Source: Sphingomonas taxi (GTDB taxonomy: Bacteria > Pseudomonadota > Alphaproteobacteria > Sphingomonadales > Sphingomonadaceae). Taken from it: a stretch of 64,000 bases of DNA. The number at the start of each line of letters is the position of its first letter. The first letter of the stretch is position 1. The notes below the pieces were generated by a model. It saw nothing but the letters and a program-made list of their open reading frames with translations. It ran no database searches and was not told the DNA's origin. A program made the position numbers and the translations under genes. The stretch is taken from the NCBI GenBank assembly GCA_003240625.1, contig QFMX01000005.1, positions 212,095 through 276,094 of the forward strand, in the 5' to 3' direction. This document shows, piece after piece, positions 24,982 to 32,124 of this stretch.

Positions 24982-26253
24982 GTGGCGCGCACCGTCGTCA
25001 TCGGCGGCGGTGCGGCCGGGATCGCTGCGGCGAGAACGCTGCACGACGCAGGACATGATGTTCTGCTTGTCGAGGCGAGCGGCCGATTGGGCGGCAGGGC
25101 CAAGAGCCTACCCCTAGCATCCTTGTTCCCCCGCGAAGGCGGGGGCCCAGACTGGAACCCCGCCTTCGCGGGGGAACATGTCGACGCTGGTTGCGGCTGG
25201 CTACACTCCGCCCAGCGCAATCCTTGGACGTCGATAGCAGAGGCTACCGGCTTCACTATCGACAGCTCCGACGCAAACTGGCGTACCCAGTGGCGCGATC
25301 TCGGCTTCCCGTCAGACGATCAGGCCGCCGCCTCCATAGCATATCAGGACTGGAACGAGCGTGCGCTCGCAGCGCTCGACGGCCCCGACCGTCCGCTCTC
25401 CGATTTCATCGAAGCCAACGACTCTTGGCGCCCGAAGATCGACGCGATCTCGGGCTACGCCAACGGCGCCAACCTCAGCCAGGTCTCGCTCCACGATTGG
25501 GCGGCGTACGAAGAGGCCTCCACTGACGACAACTGGACCGTGAAGGAAGGCTACGGCACGCTGGTCGCCAGCCACGCTGCCGGCCTGAACATCGGCCTTT
25601 CGACACCGGTAACCCGCATCGATCATAGCGGCCGCGTCCTCAAGCTCGACACCCCCGCCGGCACGATCGAAGCCAACCACGTCATCGTCTGCGTCCCGAC
25701 AACCGTCCTCGCCAAATCGCAGCTCGTGTTAAACCCGCCGCTTCCCGACAAGCATGCCGCCGCAGCCGACCTCCCGCTCGGGCTCGCGGACAAGGTGTTC
25801 CTCCATGTCGACCGCCCCGAATGGCCGACCAACGCGCATCTGGTCGGCAATCCCTACAGCGCCTGCACTGCCAGCCACCGGCTGTCGCCGTTCGGCTGGC
25901 CGATCGTCGAGAGCTTCTTCGGCGGCGACTGTGCGGAAATGCTGGAGGACGGCGATGCGGCACAATTCGCGATCGACGAGCTCGTCGGGTTGCTCGGCAG
26001 CGACTGGCGCAAGCGCTTCACGCCGCTGGCCGCGACCCGCTGGCGTCACGAACGCTATATCGGCGGCAGCTACAGCCACGCGCGCGTTGGTCGGGCCGGG
26101 CAACGCACCCTCCTCGCCGCCTCGGTTGACGGCCGCATCCACTTCGCCGGCGAGGCGTGCCACCCGTTCGATTTCTCGACTGCGCACGGCGCCTATGCAA
26201 CCGGCGTCACGGCGGCCCGCGCAGTCATTGGCGTGTCCGTAACGATCGCATAA
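24982..26253 (+). CDS. FAD-dependent amine oxidase/NAD(P)-binding oxidoreductase with in-frame palindrome
   Basis: 423 residues. The Rossmann FAD motif VVIGGGAAGIAAARTL is at the N-terminus, followed by VEASGRLGGRAKS, and the second FAD region HFAGEACHPFDFSTAHGAYATG near the end. This matches the flavin monoamine oxidase/polyamine oxidase family. A GTG start at 24982, one base after the rpoH stop, is the best fit. Residues ~48-65 are encoded by a 53-bp family D palindrome (25125-25177) inserted between the GGRAKS and HVDAGCGWLHS segments, which normally lie close together. The frame stays open, so an active enzyme with a surface loop is possible. Confidence 0.82.
   Translation: MARTVVIGGGAAGIAAARTLHDAGHDVLLVEASGRLGGRAKSLPLASLFPREGGGPDWNPAFAGEHVDAGCGWLHSAQRNPWTSIAEATGFTIDSSDANWRTQWRDLGFPSDDQAAASIAYQDWNERALAALDGPDRPLSDFIEANDSWRPKIDAISGYANGANLSQVSLHDWAAYEEASTDDNWTVKEGYGTLVASHAAGLNIGLSTPVTRIDHSGRVLKLDTPAGTIEANHVIVCVPTTVLAKSQLVLNPPLPDKHAAAADLPLGLADKVFLHVDRPEWPTNAHLVGNPYSACTASHRLSPFGWPIVESFFGGDCAEMLEDGDAAQFAIDELVGLLGSDWRKRFTPLAATRWRHERYIGGSYSHARVGRAGQRTLLAASVDGRIHFAGEACHPFDFSTAHGAYATGVTAARAVIGVSVTIA
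25125..25177. repeat. Family D palindrome inside the amine oxidase gene
   Basis: Perfect 20-bp arms GTTCCCCCGCGAAGGCGGGG (25125-25144) and its complement (25158-25177) enclose 13 bases. It is read in frame as FPREGGGPDWNPAFAGE. The nearly identical peptide-coding pattern can be read from the intergenic copy at 47955 (SLFPREGGDPVWAPAFAGEQ). Confidence 0.95.
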
Positions 26254-26262
26254 GGAACGCCG

Positions 26263-26934
26263 ATGGGCTTCCTCCGCATCTTCGCCAAGATCGTCTTCCT
26301 GTTCGTGCTGGTCACGGTCGCTTGGGTCGGGCTGTACCGGTTCGTGCCGGTGCCGTTCACGTGGACCATGATGGGCGACCTGATGGCGGGGCACACCATC
26401 ACCAAGGACTGGATGCCACTGTCTGAGATGGACCCGGACATGGCGCGCGCGGCGATCGCCGGCGAGGATTCGCGGTTCTGCTCGCACCACGGCTTCGACT
26501 TCAAGGCGATCGCGGGGGCGGCGGCGCGCAATGCGCAGGGCGGGCGCATCCGCGGCGGCTCGACGATCAGCCAGCAAACGGCGAAGAACGCGTTCCTGTT
26601 CCAGGGCGGCGGCTATGTGCGGAAGGCTTTCGAGGCCTATTTCACCGTGCTGATCGAGGCGCTGTGGCCGAAGCGGCGGATCATGGAGGTGTATCTCAAC
26701 ATCGCCGAGACGGGGATCGGGACGTATGGCGCGAACGCTGGGGCGATCCGGTATTTCAATCACGACGCTTCGAAACTGTCGCCGACCGAGGCGGGGCGGA
26801 TCGCGGCGGTGTTGCCGCTGCCGAAGAAACGCGCGGCGATCGATCCGCATGGGTTCGTGCGGCGCCACGGGAACACGCTGTCGCGTCGGGTTTCTGTTGT
26901 GCGGAACGACGGACTGGATAGCTGCTTGCGGTGA
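26263..26934 (+). CDS. mtgA: Monofunctional biosynthetic peptidoglycan transglycosylase
   Basis: 223 residues. One N-terminal transmembrane helix (~10-28, FLFVLVTVAWVGLYRF) anchors it in the inner membrane. The GT51 motifs are AAIAGEDSRFCSHHGFD (catalytic Glu), GGSTISQQTAKNAFL, and RRIMEVYLNIAETG. It polymerises lipid II into glycan strands and has no transpeptidase domain. It starts nine bases after the amine oxidase stop. Confidence 0.94.
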   Translation: MGFLRIFAKIVFLFVLVTVAWVGLYRFVPVPFTWTMMGDLMAGHTITKDWMPLSEMDPDMARAAIAGEDSRFCSHHGFDFKAIAGAAARNAQGGRIRGGSTISQQTAKNAFLFQGGGYVRKAFEAYFTVLIEALWPKRRIMEVYLNIAETGIGTYGANAGAIRYFNHDASKLSPTEAGRIAAVLPLPKKRAAIDPHGFVRRHGNTLSRRVSVVRNDGLDSCLR

Positions 26935-26958
26935 AGGCGGTCACCAAATGGCGCCCAC

Positions 26959-27055
26959 CCCGGCGAAGGCCGGGGCCCAATTGGAAAGGCTTCCGTAACT
27001 AAGCGCTGCGCTTGGTTCAGTAGCGTCCCCCAATTGGGCCCCGGCCTTCGCCGGG
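26959..27055. repeat. Family D inverted repeat with perfect 26-bp arms
   Basis: The left arm (26959-26984, starting CCCGGCGAAGGCC) and right arm (27030-27055) match over 26 bases without mismatch. The 45-bp loop has its own small dyads (AGCGCTGCGCTT). It lies between convergent mtgA and the small membrane protein gene, so it could terminate transcription from both sides, though no T-run follows either arm. Confidence 0.92.
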
Positions 27056-27082
27056 ATGACGTATGTACAACCGTCGGGAACG

Positions 27083-27325
27083 TTACTGCGTCGACTTCTC
27101 GACCGCGTCGCCGGCCTTGTCGGCGGCACTGCCGACGCTCTTCGCCGCCGACGTGATCGCGGCGTCCTTGCTGTTCTGCGCGCCTTGGCGGCTGAACAGG
27201 TAATAGCCGCCGATCAACACCGCGATCAGCAAGACGATGCCGATCAGCATGCCACTGCCGCCGCTACGGCGTTCGATGATCGTGGTGTGGGTGGTCGGCG
27301 TTCCGACGATGCGCTCTTCGGCCAT
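27083..27325 (-). CDS. Small single-span membrane protein
   Basis: 80 residues. A cytoplasmic-looking N-terminus (~1-25) is followed by one strong transmembrane helix (MLIGIVLLIAVLIGGYYLF, ~26-44). An Ala/Lys/Ser-rich tail, probably helical, ends DKAGDAVEKSTQ. A SD-like GGGAG lies upstream of the ATG. No family function is known to me; the tail resembles low-complexity stress-type helices. Confidence 0.7.
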   Translation of the reverse strand: MAEERIVGTPTTHTTIIERRSGGSGMLIGIVLLIAVLIGGYYLFSRQGAQNSKDAAITSAAKSVGSAADKAGDAVEKSTQ

Positions 27326-27408
27326 TTCACTCTCCCTGATTACTGAAAGAGCGCAACGCCGGCCGAAGATCGATTGTTCCCGCGTCGAAACGACCTGACC
27401 GAGGTGCT

Positions 27409-27732
27409 TTAGAACGGCAGCTTGAAGCCCGGTGGCAGCTGCAACCCACTAGTCATCTTCGACATTTCGCTGCCCGACACCGCATCGGCCTTCGCGCGCG
27501 CGTCGTTGAACGCTGCCGTCAGCAGGTCTTCGAGCATCTGCTTCTCGCTCACCTGCATCAGCGAATCGTCGATCGCGATGTTGATGATGCGGCCCTTGGC
27601 GGAGGCCTTCACCTTGACCAGACCGCCACCGGATGCGCCCTCGACCTCGATCGTGTCGAGATTGGCCTGCGCCTTTTCCAGTTCGCTCTGGACGTTCTGC
27701 GCCATGGCGAGGATTTCATCGATATTCTTCAT
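27409..27732 (-). CDS. ybaB: YbaB/EbfC family nucleoid-associated protein
   Basis: 107 residues. It starts MKNIDEILAMAQNVQSELEKAQANL (a coiled helix used in dimerisation) and contains VEGASGGGLVKVKASAKGRI and LPPGFKLPF at the end, the usual YbaB layout. The dimer binds DNA. It follows dnaX with a four-base overlap (ATGA), the conserved dnaX-ybaB order; recR, often next, is not seen here. Confidence 0.93.
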   Translation of the reverse strand: MKNIDEILAMAQNVQSELEKAQANLDTIEVEGASGGGLVKVKASAKGRIINIAIDDSLMQVSEKQMLEDLLTAAFNDARAKADAVSGSEMSKMTSGLQLPPGFKLPF

Positions 27733-29426
27733 GCGTTGCTCCTTTGACCGGGCCACGATTCGAGCTGGGCGTCCGGAAACGCTGCCACCGCGGCCTTCAT
27801 GATGGGGGATTCGAGAATGGCTTGCCGTACCGCCGCATCGGCGGCGTCCTGCGCCTCGCGCAGTGTCGGCTCGCCGGGGGCGTCGACGATCGAGACCTTC
27901 CACGCGGTCCGCGTCACCGTCTTCAACAGCGTGTTGAGTTCGGCAAGCGTGTCGGCCGAGACCGGGCGGCTGCCGCTGAGCGCGAATTCGGGCGGCGCAT
28001 AGCTTACGACGCGCGCACCATGACGTAGGCGCGCAGCGATCGCGAGCCCGCCCGATTGGTCGAGCAGATCGACCAGCGCCTCGAACGTCGGCGGCAGGAT
28101 CGGCCCGGTCGCCACAGGTTCAGGCGCCTTCGCAGCGGATGCCGCGTTCCAGGGCGGCGCTTCGCCGGACGAGGGCGCAGATGGTGGCGGCGGTGACGAC
28201 GCTGGTGCGGCCGCAGGAGTGCTGCCGCTGGCGATCTGCCGCGCCAACTCGCCGGGATCGGGCAGCGTCGACGCGTAGATCGCGCGCAGCAGCGCCATCT
28301 CCGCCGCCTCGATCGGGAGCGCCGCCTTGGCCACCTCGTCATGACCCTTGAGGAACAGCTGCCACAGACGGTGGAGCGCGGGATAGCCAAGCGATGCCGC
28401 CCATTCCTCACGTGCCGCACGCTCTTCCATCGGCTGCGCGGCATCCGGAGGCGTGCCGACCTTCGTCAGCGTGATGCCGTGGACGGTTTCGAGCAGCGAG
28501 CGGAGCACCGACAGCGGGTCGACGCCGTAATCATATTGCCGACGCATCGAGGCGAGCGCCCCTGCCCCGTCACCGGCGAGGATCAGCGTGAGCAGATCGC
28601 GCACCGCGCCGCGGATCGACAGCCCGAGCATCTGGCGCACCGCATCCGCCGTCACGCCGCCACCTTCGAGCCCGGCATGCGCGATCGCCTGGTCGAGGAT
28701 CGACAGGCCGTCGCGCGCGGAGCCTTCCGCGGCGCGGGCGATCAGCATCAGCGCTTCGGGATCGGCGACGACGCCCTCTTCGGTCGAAACCCAGGCGAAG
28801 TGCTTGGCGAGCTGTTCGGCGGAGATGCGGCGGAGGTCGAACCGCTGGCAGCGCGACAGGACCGTCACCGGCACCTTGTTCACTTCGGTCGTCGCGAACA
28901 GGAATTTCACATGGGGCGGCGGTTCCTCCAGCGTCTTCAGCAACGCGTTGAACGCGTTCTTCGACAGCATGTGGACTTCGTCGATGATGTAGATCTTGAA
29001 GCGCGCGGTGACCGCCGAATAGCGCGACGCGTCGATGATCTCGCGGACGTCGTCGACGCCGGTGTGGCTGGCGGCGTCCATCTCGATCACGTCGATATGG
29101 CGGCCCTCGGCGATCGCGCGGCACGGCTCGCAGACGCCGCAGGGGTCGATCGTCGGGCCGCCGTCACCGTCCGGGCCGATGCAGTTTAGGGCCTTGGCGA
29201 TGAGGCGTGCGGTCGAGGTCTTGCCGACGCCGCGGACGCCGGTCATCAGGAACGCGTGCGCGAGCCGGTCGCGCCTGATCGCGTTGCCGAGCGTCTGGAC
29301 CATCGCATCCTGGCCGATCAGCTCCGAAAAGGTCTGCGGACGGTATTTGCGGGCCAGCACGCGATAGGCGGTGTCTGGCGCTTTGGCCGGCTGCGGGGGT
29401 TCGCCCAGGTCGAAGGAATCTGACAT
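27729..29426 (-). CDS. dnaX: DNA polymerase III subunit gamma/tau
   Basis: 565 residues. The AAA+ clamp-loader core starts YRVLARKYRPQTFSELIGQDAMVQTL, with Walker A GVRGVGKTSTARL, a zinc knuckle (Cys in NCIGPDG and CGVCEPC), and Walker B IYIIDEVHMLS. Residues ~390-450 are a Pro/Ala/Ser-rich linker to the tau C-terminal domain. It loads the sliding clamp and links the two polymerases. No slippery A-run for a gamma frameshift is obvious. It lies between ffs (upstream on the same strand) and ybaB. Confidence 0.95.
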   Translation of the reverse strand: MSDSFDLGEPPQPAKAPDTAYRVLARKYRPQTFSELIGQDAMVQTLGNAIRRDRLAHAFLMTGVRGVGKTSTARLIAKALNCIGPDGDGGPTIDPCGVCEPCRAIAEGRHIDVIEMDAASHTGVDDVREIIDASRYSAVTARFKIYIIDEVHMLSKNAFNALLKTLEEPPPHVKFLFATTEVNKVPVTVLSRCQRFDLRRISAEQLAKHFAWVSTEEGVVADPEALMLIARAAEGSARDGLSILDQAIAHAGLEGGGVTADAVRQMLGLSIRGAVRDLLTLILAGDGAGALASMRRQYDYGVDPLSVLRSLLETVHGITLTKVGTPPDAAQPMEERAAREEWAASLGYPALHRLWQLFLKGHDEVAKAALPIEAAEMALLRAIYASTLPDPGELARQIASGSTPAAAPASSPPPPSAPSSGEAPPWNAASAAKAPEPVATGPILPPTFEALVDLLDQSGGLAIAARLRHGARVVSYAPPEFALSGSRPVSADTLAELNTLLKTVTRTAWKVSIVDAPGEPTLREAQDAADAAVRQAILESPIMKAAVAAFPDAQLESWPGQRSNA

Positions 29427-29549
29427 TGCGGTCGATATAGGCGGTTTGGGGGGCGGTGTCGAAGGGCTAGCGAACCCTTTCTGTTCCCACGCGGACGCAG
29501 AGGTCTAGGGTTAGGGCTGCTATCGGTTTTTTAAGAGTGAGAAGTGCGC

Positions 29550-29617
29550 TGCGGCTTAACCGCATCGTCAGACGGCGCTTTGCGCCGCTGGCCGCGCTCA
29601 CGTTTGCTTGCAAACGT
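29550..29617 (-). other. Three consecutive hairpins between ffs and dnaX
   Basis: Three perfect dyads occur in a row: TGCGG/CCGCA (29550-29564), CGGCGC-TTT-GCGCCG (29573-29587) and ACGTTTGC-TT-GCAAACGT (29600-29617). They lie just 3' of the SRP RNA on the minus strand, before dnaX. None has a T-run, so they look more like processing or stabilising hairpins than intrinsic terminators. They also could belong to an independent small RNA. The rest of 29427-29549 shows no gene. Confidence 0.45.
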
Positions 29618-29621
29618 TCGC

Positions 29622-29719
29622 GGTGGGAGCCGGGACGACCCGTGGCTTAGTCGTTGTGGCTGCTTCCTTCCGGATCTGACCAAGTTGGCGACGACCACGT
29701 CCGCCCGACTCCCGCGGCG
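29622..29719 (-). ncRNA. ffs: Signal recognition particle RNA (4.5S type)
   Basis: On the minus strand the hallmark SRP domain IV sequence is present: GGTCAGATCCGGAAGGAAGC followed by AGCC (29656-29683 region), nearly identical to the E. coli 4.5S apical loop. The flanks pair: GGGAGTCGGGCGGAC upstream with GTCGTCCCGGCTCCC downstream, forming the long closing helix. This gives about 98 nt; exact ends are estimated from the helix. It binds Ffh for membrane-protein targeting. Its position next to dnaX is common in bacteria. Confidence 0.92.
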
Positions 29720-29772
29720 CATATGGCGGGGTCGGGCGGGATGATCAAGCCGCTTTAGGAGCGGGCTCGGTC

Positions 29773-30012
29773 TTAGCGGCGAACGCGGACCGTGCGGCAG
29801 ACGCGCTGACGATGATGGTTGCGGTAGACGTTGCGGCAGACCTGGCGCGTACGCACGGCATGACGACGATAGCCCGGGCGGTTGCCGTTGTGACGCACGA
29901 CGGTGCGCTCATGGACGACGGTGCGCTGCGCCGAGGCTTCGGCAGCGATGCCGACCGGGGCGAGGCCGGTGAGTGCGACGAGACCGGCGGCGGCGAGGGT
30001 GAACAATTTCAT
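29773..30012 (-). CDS. Small Arg/His-rich secreted protein
   Basis: 79 residues. A signal peptide (MKLFTLAAAGLVALTGLAPVGIAAEASAQ) precedes a ~50-residue mature chain that is strongly basic, with repeated TVVHERTVVRHNGNR and two Cys (RQVCRNVYR, QRVCRTVR) that may form a disulfide. The basic, His-containing periplasmic chain could bind nucleic acid, metal or acidic envelope polymers; no family function is known to me. A good SD (AGGAG) is upstream on the minus strand. Confidence 0.7.
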   Translation of the reverse strand: MKLFTLAAAGLVALTGLAPVGIAAEASAQRTVVHERTVVRHNGNRPGYRRHAVRTRQVCRNVYRNHHRQRVCRTVRVRR

Positions 30013-30120
30013 TATAATCTCCTACTGGGTCCGAACTCTGCTGAGTCCTGCAACCTATGTTAATAAACCAGGCTCGATCGTTACGGTTCCGTATCAGACC
30101 CAGAATTAAGTACGTCGGAT

Positions 30121-30435
30121 TCAGCGGCGGAAGCAGCGACGAACCGGCCCATAATAGCCACGCTCGATCCGGCATACGACGCGCGAGCGGCCGTAACCGC
30201 GCGGTCCGCGATAGCCATAGCCCCCGCCACGATAGCCGCCGCGGTAGCCGCGATAGCCGTGACGCGGGCCATCCCAGCCACGACGGCCGTGCCAGCCGCG
30301 GTTGCCGCGCGGCCCATGCCAGCCGGGGCCGCCGCGCGGGCCATCCCATCCGTAACGCTGTGCGTCGGCCGGGGCTGCGGCAAAGACGGTTCCCGCGGCT
30401 AGGGCGCCAGCGGCGAACATTGCGATGATCTTCAT
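30121..30435 (-). CDS. Small Gly/Arg/Tyr-rich secreted protein
   Basis: 104 residues. The signal peptide (MKIIAMFAAGALAAGTVFAAAPADAQ) is followed by a low-complexity stretch of RG, HG and YRG units (RGGPGWHGPRGNRGWHGRRG and similar). It ends with two Cys (RVVCRIERGY, VRRCFRR) like the neighbouring protein at 29773. The start at 30435 follows GAGGAG on the minus strand; the longer frame to 30510 has no signal peptide in position. Probably a periplasmic or surface protein induced by stress, function unknown. Confidence 0.68.
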   Translation of the reverse strand: MKIIAMFAAGALAAGTVFAAAPADAQRYGWDGPRGGPGWHGPRGNRGWHGRRGWDGPRHGYRGYRGGYRGGGYGYRGPRGYGRSRVVCRIERGYYGPVRRCFRR

Positions 30436-30559
30436 GTCCGGTACTCCTCTCAAGATCTCGTACATTGAGGCGATGAGGGGATAATCCGCTTCCGGCCGTG
30501 CACGTTCCATGAACCGGCCGTTGTCTTCCTGTAAGCTTTACTGACCTAGTAAGGCTGGC

Positions 30560-30871
30560 TTAACCGGGGATCCGCACGGTCAATCCGTCGAGCGCGTCGG
30601 TCAGGCGGATCTGGCAGGCGAGGCGACTGGTGCGCGTCGCATGGGGCGCGAGGTCGAGCATGTCCTCCTCGTCCTCGCTCGCGGGCGGCAGGCGCGGGAA
30701 GTCGGCGGGATCGACGACGACGTGGCATGTCGCGCAGGACAGCTGGCCTTCGCAGGTGCCTTCGAGTGGCTGGTTATGTGCCTGTGCGGCATCGAGCAGG
30801 CGGTCGCCGGGGCTTGCGGCGGCGATGGTCGCGGTGCCGTCTCGGGCGATGAAGCGGACGATCATGGCCAT
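30560..30871 (-). CDS. 2Fe-2S ferredoxin (adrenodoxin/Isc type)
   Basis: 103 residues. The cluster ligands are the three cysteines of GTCEGQLSCATCHVVV (C-x5-C-x2-C) and a fourth in RLACQIRL, the vertebrate-adrenodoxin-like spacing. It probably supplies electrons for iron-sulfur assembly, as it is the last gene of a cluster with two cysteine desulfurases and overlaps the upstream desulfurase stop by about ten bases. The Met two codons later is an alternative start. Confidence 0.9.
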   Translation of the reverse strand: MAMIVRFIARDGTATIAAASPGDRLLDAAQAHNQPLEGTCEGQLSCATCHVVVDPADFPRLPPASEDEEDMLDLAPHATRTSRLACQIRLTDALDGLTVRIPG

Positions 30872-32124
30872 TGCGCCTCGGCTGCGGCGACGATCGCATC
30901 GATGGCGTCGCGGAGTTCCGTTTCATTGGTGTAGCGGCCGAAGCCTAGGCGGATGCTGGAACGTGCCTGTGGTTCGGTGAGGCCGATCGCGCGGAGGACG
31001 TGGCTGGAGCGACCGGAGCCGCTGGCGCAGGCGGAACCGGCGGAGAAGGCGATGTCGCGGAGGTCGGACATCAGGCGATTTACGTCGAGGCCTTCGCGGC
31101 GAATGTTGAGATTGCCGAGATAGCGGGGGACGGTGGCGCCGTTGATCGCCCAGTCGGGGCCGAGGCGGTCGAGCGCGAGCGACCAGAGGCGGTCGATATG
31201 GGATGCGTCCTGGTCCTTGCGGTCGGCCATGAGTTGCGCGGCGACGCCGAAGCCGACGCAGAGTGCGGGTGAGAGTGTGCCGGAGCGGCCGGGGGCTTCC
31301 TGTCCGCCGCCGTGCATTAGGGGGGCAAGGTCGATGCCGTCTCGAATCCAGAGTGCGCCGATGCCCTTGGGGCCGTGGATCTTGTGTGCCGAGATGGCGA
31401 TCAGGTCGACGGTGTCTGGGATCGGGATGCGGCCATAGCCCTGGACCGCGTCGCAGAGCATGAGCGCGCCGGCTTGGTGGGCGGCGTCGGCGAGTGCGGC
31501 GATCGGCTGGATGACGCCGATCTCGTTGTTGACGAGCATCGTGGCGACGAGGCCGGTTCCTGGGGGGATCGCGGCGCGGGATGTGTCGGGGTCGAGTGGC
31601 GTCGATCGACTTTCGACTTCCCCCCTCCCTGGCAGGGAGGGGCTGGGGGTGGGTTGGCCAGCTTTTGCCGCCGACGTTCGATCATACGGAAGCCGACCCA
31701 CCCCCGACCCCTCCCTTCCAGGGAGGGAGGAAGAGTCGTGCTGACTGCCGACACCTTGAATGTCGCTCCCGCCTAGGCCGCCTGCGCCGACTGGGAAGAT
31801 CGTGACCTGGCGCCCCCTCGCCGCCTCCGCCGCGACGGTGTCGAGTACCGCCGCATGTTCGGTCGCGAGCGTCACGATCGGACCGGTCGTGCCCTTGATC
31901 GCCCAGTTGAGCGCCTCGGTTGCACCGCTGGTGAAGGCGATGCGGCCGCCGGGGGGGAGCATTGCGGCTATCTGGTTGCGCGCGACTTCGATGGCGGCCT
32001 TCGCGCGGCGGCCTTCGCGGTGGGGGGAATGCGGGTTGGCGTGTTGCGATTCGAGCCAGGGGAGCATCGCGGCGAGCGCTTCGGGCGCGAGAGGGGTGGT
32101 CGCCTGGTAGTCGAGGTACGTCAT
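30862..32124 (-). CDS. Cysteine desulfurase with in-frame palindrome
   Basis: 420 residues, about 40-50 longer than the usual ~370. PLP enzyme of the NifS/IscS class: LDYQATTPLAPEA at the N-terminus, TEHAAVL (His), the PLP-lysine in ISAHKIHGPKGIGALWI, and the catalytic Cys in SAGSACASGSGRSSHVL. The extra residues lie between TIFPVGAGGLGG and GTGLVATMLVNNEIGVIQP. They are encoded by a family A palindrome (31619-31731) read as a Pro/Gly/Ser-rich loop (SLPGREGSGVGRLP and PSPSLPGRGE). All catalytic residues remain. It probably supplies sulfur for Fe-S or tRNA thiolation. It overlaps the second desulfurase by four bases. Confidence 0.87.
   Translation of the reverse strand: MTYLDYQATTPLAPEALAAMLPWLESQHANPHSPHREGRRAKAAIEVARNQIAAMLPPGGRIAFTSGATEALNWAIKGTTGPIVTLATEHAAVLDTVAAEAARGRQVTIFPVGAGGLGGSDIQGVGSQHDSSSLPGREGSGVGRLPYDRTSAAKAGQPTPSPSLPGRGEVESRSTPLDPDTSRAAIPPGTGLVATMLVNNEIGVIQPIAALADAAHQAGALMLCDAVQGYGRIPIPDTVDLIAISAHKIHGPKGIGALWIRDGIDLAPLMHGGGQEAPGRSGTLSPALCVGFGVAAQLMADRKDQDASHIDRLWSLALDRLGPDWAINGATVPRYLGNLNIRREGLDVNRLMSDLRDIAFSAGSACASGSGRSSHVLRAIGLTEPQARSSIRLGFGRYTNETELRDAIDAIVAAAEAQWP
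31619..31731. repeat. Family A inverted repeat inside a cysteine desulfurase gene
   Basis: Arms of ~38 bp (TCCCCCCTCCCTGGCAGGGA onward, at 31619-31658; mirrored at 31692-31731) enclose ~33 bases. It is the same element as the intergenic copies at 7161, 14637, 22515 and 45027. The desulfurase frame runs through without stop. Confidence 0.93.

Noticed and set aside
27729..29426. A programmed frameshift in dnaX making a gamma product
   Set aside because: No A-run slippery site with a downstream hairpin was seen near the expected position in this GC-rich gene.
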